Shown here: in pieces, positions 59,150 through 64,000 of the stretch
How positions within the stretch are numbered: position 1 is the first letter of the stretch
Layout of the letters: each line of letters begins with the position of its first letter
NCBI RefSeq assembly: GCF_002245655.1
Contig: NZ_NOIH01000008.1
Location: 1 to 64,000, forward strand
Source of the DNA: Thauera propionica
Lineage (GTDB): Bacteria > Pseudomonadota > Gammaproteobacteria > Burkholderiales > Rhodocyclaceae
Reading direction: 5' to 3'
Length of the DNA stretch: 64,000 nucleotides
The notes under the pieces: generated by a model
Database searches by the model: none
What the model was told of the DNA's origin: nothing
The model's input: only the letters and a program-made list of their open reading frames with translations
Program-made: the position numbers and the translations under genes

Positions 59150-61249
59150 TTGCTGAACGCAATCAAGAAAACTTTCGCCTATGGCGCCCATACCGTCACG
59201 CTCGAAACCGGCGAAGTTGCTCGTCAGGCTGGCGGTGCCGTCATCGTGAACATGGACGAGACCGTGGTGCTGGCCACCGTGGTCGCCGCCAAGGAAGCGC
59301 GCCCGGGACAGGACTTCTTCCCGCTCACCGTCGATTACGTCGAGAAGTTCTACGCCGCCGGCCGCATTCCCGGCGGTTTCTTCAAGCGCGAAGGCCGTCC
59401 TTCCGAGAAGGAAATCCTCACCTCGCGCCTGATCGATCGCCCGATTCGCCCGCTGTTCCCCGAAGGCTTCATGAACGAAGTCCAGGTGATCGTGACGGTG
59501 CTGTCGCTGAACCCCGAGGTCGATGCCGACATCCCGGCGATGATCGGCGCCTCGGCTGCGCTCGCCATCTCCGGCATCCCGTTCGACGGCCCGATCGGCG
59601 CAGCGCGCGTCGGTTATGCCGGCGGCCAGTACATCCTCAACCCCACGGCCACCGAACTGCAGACCAGCCAGATGAACCTGGTGGTTGCCGGCACCCAGGC
59701 AGCGGTGCTGATGGTCGAGTCCGAAGCGCAGGAACTGTCCGAGCAGGTCATGCTGGGCGCCGTCGTGTTCGGTCACGAGCAGATGCAGACCGCCATCAAG
59801 GCCATCAACGAGCTGGTCGAAGTCGCCGGCAAGCCCGAATGGGACTGGCAGGCACCGGCAGCCAACGAGGCGCTGATCGCCAAGGTCACCGAGCTGGCCA
59901 AGGCCGAGATGGAAGAGGCCTTCCGCATCACCAGCAAGCAGGAACGTTCGACCCGTCTGGGCGAGATCCGCAAGCGTGTGATGGCCGCGCTGACCGAAGG
60001 CGTGGAAAACCCGCCGTCGGCGACCGAAGTGAAGGACATCTTCTTCAACATCGAGTCGGGCATCGTCCGTAGCCGTATCCTCAACGGCGAACCGCGCATC
60101 GACGGCCGCGACACCCGCACCGTGCGTCCGATCACGATCCGCACCGGTGTGCTGCCGCGTACCCACGGTTCCGCGCTGTTCACCCGTGGCGAAACCCAGG
60201 CGCTGGTCGTGGCCACGCTGGGTACCGGCCGCGACGAGCAGATCATCGACGCCATCGCCGGCGAGTACAAGGAGCGCTTCCTGCTCCACTACAACTTCCC
60301 GCCGTTCTGCACTGGCGAGACCGGCCGTTTCGGCGTGACCAAGCGCCGCGAAGTGGGCCACGGCCGTCTGGCCAAGCGTTCGCTGGTGGCCGTGCTGCCG
60401 AAGGCCGAGGACTTCTCCTACACCGTGCGCGTGGTGTCCGAGATCACCGAGTCCAACGGTTCGTCGTCGATGGCTTCCGTTTGCGGCGGTTCGCTGGCCA
60501 TGATGGATGCGGGCGTTCCGCTCAAGGACCACGTCGCCGGCATCGCGATGGGCCTGATCAAGGACGGCAACCGTTTTGCCGTGCTGACCGACATCCTGGG
60601 CGACGAGGATCACCTCGGCGACATGGACTTCAAGGTCGCCGGCACCGAGAACGGTGTGACCGGCCTGCAGATGGACATCAAGATCCAGGGCATCACCAAG
60701 GACATCATGCAGGCTGCGCTGGAGCAGGCCAAGGCCGGCCGTCTGCACATCCTCGGCATCATGAAGCAGTCGCTGGGTGAGTCGCGTGGCGAGGTGTCCG
60801 AGTACGCGCCGCGCATGATCAACATCAAGATCAACCCCGAGAAGATCCGCGACGTGATCGGCAAGGGCGGTGCGGTGATCCGCGCGCTGCAGGAAGAGAC
60901 CGGCACCGTGATCGAGATCGAGGACGACGGCCAGATCACAATCTCGTCGGTCAGCGCCGAAGGTGCCCAGGCCGCGAAGGCCAAGATCGAGGCGATCACC
61001 GCCGAGGTCGAGGTTGGCAAGATCTACGAAGGCACCGTCATCCGCCTGTTGGACTTCGGTGCCATCGTCAACATCATGCCGGGCCGCGATGGCTTGCTGC
61101 ACGTGTCCCAGATCGCCAACGAGCGCGTCAATAACGTGGCCGACTACGTGAAGGAAGGCCAGGTCGTGCGCGTCAAGGTGCTCGAGACCGATGAGCGCGG
61201 CAAGATCCGCCTGAGCATGAAGGCGCTGCTGGGCGAAAACGCCGGCTGA
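59150..61249 (+). CDS. pnp: Polyribonucleotide nucleotidyltransferase (PNPase)
   Basis: A phosphorolytic 3'-5' exoribonuclease of the degradosome. It has 699 residues: two RNase PH domains (about 1-230 and 320-550) joined by a helical linker, KH domain ([20 protein letters not shown]) and S1 domain ([20 protein letters not shown]). The probable start is TTG at 59150, giving [12 protein letters not shown], with AAAGGAA 7 bases upstream; a TTG further upstream adds 12 unconserved residues. Non-ATG starts of pnp are not rare. Confidence 0.95.
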   Translation: MLNAIKKTFAYGAHTVTLETGEVARQAGGAVIVNMDETVVLATVVAAKEARPGQDFFPLTVDYVEKFYAAGRIPGGFFKREGRPSEKEILTSRLIDRPIRPLFPEGFMNEVQVIVTVLSLNPEVDADIPAMIGASAALAISGIPFDGPIGAARVGYAGGQYILNPTATELQTSQMNLVVAGTQAAVLMVESEAQELSEQVMLGAVVFGHEQMQTAIKAINELVEVAGKPEWDWQAPAANEALIAKVTELAKAEMEEAFRITSKQERSTRLGEIRKRVMAALTEGVENPPSATEVKDIFFNIESGIVRSRILNGEPRIDGRDTRTVRPITIRTGVLPRTHGSALFTRGETQALVVATLGTGRDEQIIDAIAGEYKERFLLHYNFPPFCTGETGRFGVTKRREVGHGRLAKRSLVAVLPKAEDFSYTVRVVSEITESNGSSSMASVCGGSLAMMDAGVPLKDHVAGIAMGLIKDGNRFAVLTDILGDEDHLGDMDFKVAGTENGVTGLQMDIKIQGITKDIMQAALEQAKAGRLHILGIMKQSLGESRGEVSEYAPRMINIKINPEKIRDVIGKGGAVIRALQEETGTVIEIEDDGQITISSVSAEGAQAAKAKIEAITAEVEVGKIYEGTVIRLLDFGAIVNIMPGRDGLLHVSQIANERVNNVADYVKEGQVVRVKVLETDERGKIRLSMKALLGENAG

Positions 61250-61291
61250 GTGCAATGCGAGGGGTGGCGGTAAGGGCACCCCGCGCTGAAA

Positions 61292-61322
61292 AAATGGGAC
61301 GCCACGGCGTCCCATTTATTTT
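61292..61322 (+). terminator. Intrinsic terminator of pnp
   Basis: An 11-bp perfect stem (61292-61302 with 61307-61317, loop CACG) followed by ATTTTG. Confidence 0.85.
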
Positions 61323-61376
61323 GTCTCAGCCTGACGGAACCCGGGGTGTGTGCGTGTCGCGACCCGGGAAAAAGGC

Positions 61377-61403
61377 AAAAAAAAGGACGCCGCAGCGTCC
61401 TTT
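61377..61403 (-). terminator. Intrinsic terminator of dksA
   Basis: Read on minus, AAAGGACGC-TGCG-GCGTCCTTT runs into a run of T's (down to 61377), 20 bases after the dksA stop. Confidence 0.88.
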
Positions 61404-61423
61404 CCGCGTATTGCACCGTCCGC

Positions 61424-61849
61424 TTACTTCGCGACCTGGCGCTCGCGCATTTCTTCCAGCGTCTTGCAGTCGATGCACATGGTGGCGGTCGGGCGCGCTT
61501 CCAGGCGCTTCAGACCGATTTCCACGCCACAGCTGTCGCAGTAGCCGTACTCGCCGGCCTCGATGCGGCCCAGGGCTTCATCGATCTTCTTGATCAGCTT
61601 GCGCTCGCGATCGCGGTTGCGCAGTTCCAGCGCGATGTCCGATTCCTGGCTGGCGCGGTCGTTCGGGTCGGCAAACACCGTGGCCTCGTCCTGCATCGTG
61701 TGCACGGTACGCTCGATGTCATCCATCAGCTCGCTCTTGAGCGTGCTGAGGATCTCGCGGAAGTGGGCCATCTGCTTCTCGCTCATGTATTCCTCGCCAG
61801 CGGCGGGAACGTAGGGCGGGAATTGCTTGTGCAGGGTATCGTCAGCCAT
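61424..61849 (-). CDS. dksA: RNA polymerase-binding transcription factor DksA
   Basis: A secondary-channel factor that works with ppGpp to repress rRNA-type promoters and activate others. It has 141 residues: a coiled coil with the tip D61-x2-D64-x-A66 (DPNDRASQE, equal to D71/D74/A76 in E. coli) and a four-cysteine zinc finger C104, C107, C125, C128. GGAAG precedes the ATG. It is relevant that several promoters in this window have GC-rich discriminators. Confidence 0.97.
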   Translation of the reverse strand: MADDTLHKQFPPYVPAAGEEYMSEKQMAHFREILSTLKSELMDDIERTVHTMQDEATVFADPNDRASQESDIALELRNRDRERKLIKKIDEALGRIEAGEYGYCDSCGVEIGLKRLEARPTATMCIDCKTLEEMRERQVAK

Positions 61850-61888
61850 GAATCAACTTCCGTAGGTTGGTGAATGGGTAGAGGCGAC

Positions 61889-61917
61889 TTAATAGCAGAA
61901 TCGGCTTGATGCGGCAA
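61889..61917 (-). promoter_or_regulatory. Candidate sigma-70 promoter for dksA
   Basis: On minus, TTGCCG (61917-61912), 17-bp spacer and TATTAA (61894-61889), giving a leader of about 33 bases. Confidence 0.6.
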
Positions 61918-62026
61918 GCCGACGGGCATGAACGGTGCAAGTCCGGCGCCGTCCGCGCGCCAGGCGGGCATCCTGCCCGCGCCCGTGCGAGAATCGCGCC
62001 CCCGTTCATCCGCCCGGAGCCCTCCG

Positions 62027-63034
62027 ATGCCTGTCTCCCAGCACACCGTCACGCAGCTCATTGTCCATCGCCTCGTCAAGGAGGCGGAAAGGCCGGCATC
62101 CCTCATCTGCCGACCGGTCAACTGCACGCTGGATGCGGTGGCCGTGCGTCTGGTCGAGCGGCTCTGCGGGCAGTACGAGTCGCGTTCCGCGAAGGGCTTC
62201 GGACGCTTCGAGGAGGACGAGGAGGTCTTCCCGCTCGCACGCTGGCTGCGTGCTCTTGTGAGCGAGCAGGGGCTCGACTTTGCGGGCTTCTCGCAGCAGG
62301 TCGCGCAGCACCTGCAGGCGATCGCGGACGAGGAGGAACTGGAGCAGGGCGGCCTGGTCGTCGTGGCGCGCATCGACGAGGGCGGTGCCGACTGCCTGTG
62401 GATCGCGCTGGTCGCCGAGGAGGCCGGGATCTCGGTCAGCGGCGGGCTCGACGTGAGCGACTGCCTGCATGTCGATTTCGCCGGGCTGCAGGCGGCGGGT
62501 CGGATCGATCTCGATGGTTGGCGACGGGGGGACGAGCGCTACATCGGTTTCCTGCGCGGACGCGGTAAGGGCGGAGCCTTCTTCAAGCGTTTCCTCGGCT
62601 GCAGCGATGTGGTCGTCGCCTTGCAGGAGACGAAGAAGCTGGTCGCTACGCTGAGTCACTTTGCCGACCAGCAGCAGCTCGAGCCTACACGGCGCGACAG
62701 CCTGCTCGAGCGCGCCCACGGCTATCTGGACACGCTGGGCGAGAACGGCGAGCCGGTGAGTTTCGAGGAGTTGGCGCGGGAGGTGTATCCGGAGCAGCCG
62801 GCGCGACTCGGTTCGGCCCTCAATGCGCCCGAGGCGCGCCTGGCGAGTGGGTTCGTGCCCAACCGGCGCGCGATCAGGCCGCTGGTGCGCTTCAGTGCCA
62901 GCGGCGAGCAATGGAAGGTGGAGTTCGATCGCAGCAGCCTGCATTCGGGCGCGGTGCACTACGATCCGGCGACCGACACGCTGGTCCTGTCGGGCGTGCC
63001 CGACTACCTGAAGCGCATGCTCGAGGAAGGCTGA
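62027..63034 (+). CDS. ndpA: Nucleoid-associated protein NdpA/YejK family
   Basis: A 335-residue cytoplasmic protein of the 37-kDa nucleoid-associated family, found on the chromosome in E. coli but of unclear function. It has the family pattern: a N-terminal VTQLIVHRLVKE, FARWL-like repeats, the RGDERYIGFLRGRGKGG segment, and a C-terminal LVRFSASGEQWKVEFDRS. The ATG at 62027 is chosen; the upstream 33 codons lie over the dksA control region and look unlike protein. It is divergent from dksA. Confidence 0.88.
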   Translation: MPVSQHTVTQLIVHRLVKEAERPASLICRPVNCTLDAVAVRLVERLCGQYESRSAKGFGRFEEDEEVFPLARWLRALVSEQGLDFAGFSQQVAQHLQAIADEEELEQGGLVVVARIDEGGADCLWIALVAEEAGISVSGGLDVSDCLHVDFAGLQAAGRIDLDGWRRGDERYIGFLRGRGKGGAFFKRFLGCSDVVVALQETKKLVATLSHFADQQQLEPTRRDSLLERAHGYLDTLGENGEPVSFEELAREVYPEQPARLGSALNAPEARLASGFVPNRRAIRPLVRFSASGEQWKVEFDRSSLHSGAVHYDPATDTLVLSGVPDYLKRMLEEG

Positions 63035-63072
63035 TCCTCACGCGGCGGGCCAAAGTGCCCGCACAAAAGAAA

Positions 63073-63098
63073 AGCCCGAGCGCTTGCGGGCCCGGGCT
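63073..63098 (-). terminator. Probable terminator of the porin gene
   Basis: Read on minus, an AGCCCG/CGGGCT-based stem (63098-63093 with 63078-63073) is followed by TTTTCTTTTGTG. The rest of 63099-63244 shows no gene. Confidence 0.6.
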
Positions 63099-63244
63099 AA
63101 ATCCACACCAAAGGAGGAAGTGGAGGAGACGGTTCGAATCATAATGCAGGGATTGCTGCGTTGCAACAATTCAACCTGCAAAATTTTTCTATCGGGCTAT
63201 TTGCTTGAGCTGGGGCGGATTCGACGGTGTGCGAACCTCTTCGA

Positions 63245-64000
63245 TCAGAACACGAAATCCATGGTGACGCTGAAGACGGTCATGTCGCCGTCCCAGTCTG
63301 GCGTTTCGCCACGATAGGGGAAGATCGACTCGGGCTTGCCGTCGATGCGGTCGATCTGGCCCTTGAGCGCGATTCGCGGTGCGACGTCCCAGCGCACGCC
63401 CAGCGCAACGGTATTCTGGTGCGCGTAGAAATTGCTGGTGATGAGGTCGATCAGCGGACGGGCGCCGGACGGGATCGGCGACCTGATGTCGGGCGCGGAC
63501 GAGCGGATCTGGGAATAGCCGAGGTAGGGTGTGACCGATCCGATACGGTAGGCGCCGATGACGTAGGCCGAGCGGGTGTCACGATAGAACTCGCTGTCAT
63601 GGACGACACGGTTCGCCATGGCCTGGATTTCCAGCGGGCCGTCCTCGTAGGCGATGCCGATCGCGTCATAACGCGTCTTGCGTCCTTTCACCTTCAGTTC
63701 GGGCGCGATGGCGAAGGCATTCGCGCCCACCAGTTCGACGATCGGAATCTCATGCTCGAAGCGGACCTGCGTCGTGCCCAGGCGCAGTTGCCAGGGGCCG
63801 ACCGTGTAGTCGAGATAGCCGCCACGGATGTCCGAACCACGCAGGTCCCAGGTCAGCGAGTCCTTCATCGAGGTCTTCTCGGCCGCCTGGCCGGCGAACA
63901 GCTTGGCTTCGAGCAGGCCGTTTCCGAGCGGGAAGGTGCCGGTGACATCGACGCCGTCGAAGTAGGAGAAGATCAGCTGGCCGTAGAAGTCCTGCGGCGG
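63245..64000 (-). CDS. Outer-membrane porin-like protein, C-terminal part (5' end outside window)
   Basis: The minus frame is open from the window edge to the stop at 63245, giving 251 residues. It has alternating amphipathic strands (FYGQLIFSYFDGVDV, IQAMANRVVH, YVIGAYRIGSVTPYLGYS) and ends VTMDFVF with the terminal Phe used by the BAM complex, so it is the C-terminal half of a beta-barrel porin. The substrate is not evident. An internal ATG at 63868 is not a start. Confidence 0.8.
   Translation of the reverse strand, partial: PPQDFYGQLIFSYFDGVDVTGTFPLGNGLLEAKLFAGQAAEKTSMKDSLTWDLRGSDIRGGYLDYTVGPWQLRLGTTQVRFEHEIPIVELVGANAFAIAPELKVKGRKTRYDAIGIAYEDGPLEIQAMANRVVHDSEFYRDTRSAYVIGAYRIGSVTPYLGYSQIRSSAPDIRSPIPSGARPLIDLITSNFYAHQNTVALGVRWDVAPRIALKGQIDRIDGKPESIFPYRGETPDWDGDMTVFSVTMDFVF

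Noticed and set aside
58859-61315. Minus-strand open frame of about 818 codons opposite pnp
   Set aside because: Antisense of pnp, composition unlike a real protein.
63035-63244. Small gene in the gap between ndpA and the porin
   Set aside because: Short frames only, with no start signal or protein-like content; the gap holds the porin terminator.

Overview
The window is a high-GC chromosomal segment from a betaproteobacterium, most likely of the Rhodocyclales (Thauera/Azoarcus/Aromatoleum-like). This rests on gene order (pyrG-kdsA-eno-ftsB; rimP-nusA-infB-rbfA-truB-rpsO-pnp), on purL, the large NAD-glutamate dehydrogenase, ETF-ubiquinone oxidoreductase and acetoacetyl-CoA ligase, and on the general style of the proteins. 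It is an inference from content, not from a 16S gene. I found no rRNA, tRNA or CRISPR.

Layout. 1-1860: the right end of an IS3-family element that has cut the 5' part off a methyl-accepting chemotaxis receptor gene. 2031-5966: purL. 6094-8770: a pair of c-di-GMP phosphodiesterase-type proteins (HD-GYP, then EAL). 8813-12279: a copper cluster (DUF2946 protein, PCu(A)C chaperone, OprC/NosA-like TonB receptor with a CxxxM/HxM copper motif). 12358-17188: lipid and ketone-body metabolism (ETF-QO on minus; thioesterase, acetoacetyl-CoA ligase and isochorismatase-like hydrolase on plus) around a divergent intergenic palindrome. 17460-22277: gdhB. 22404-26572: pyrG-kdsA-eno-ftsB. 26620-33116: envelope, transport and RNA-modification genes (NlpC/P60 lipoprotein, SIMPL protein, EamA exporter, gamma-carbonic anhydrase, rlmJ, MazG-like, PiT permease, DUF3301). 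33153-35260 (minus): folE, a small kinase-like protein and fabI.

35450-38258: a HAD-SAK protein, an unrecognised helical protein overlapping yaeQ, and an alpha/beta hydrolase. 38287-42386 (minus): a Tat-type substrate-binding lipoprotein translationally coupled to a 1040-residue PhnD-SBP/PAS/PAS/GGDEF/EAL sensor; this is the most system-like accessory locus. 42488-44951 (minus): deaD and cspA, a cold-shock pair. 45273-52181: ylqF, hydrolase, PHP phosphoesterase, yciO, M50 protease, scpA, scpB, rluB. 52442-61249: the rimP-to-pnp translation/RNA-decay superoperon with a structured leader. 61424-64000: dksA, ndpA/yejK and the C-terminal part of an outer-membrane porin cut by the window edge.

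Most of the window is core chromosome. The interesting parts are the SBP-linked c-di-GMP operon, the copper uptake cluster, an HD-GYP protein lacking the HD histidine, a compact kinase-like protein, the IS-truncated chemoreceptor, and several leader or operator structures, including an attenuator-like hairpin before rimP-nusA-infB and a recurring TATAAT plus CGC-rich promoter signature. Start codons were moved inward from the longest frame wherever a Shine-Dalgarno sequence, signal peptide or family length argued for it.
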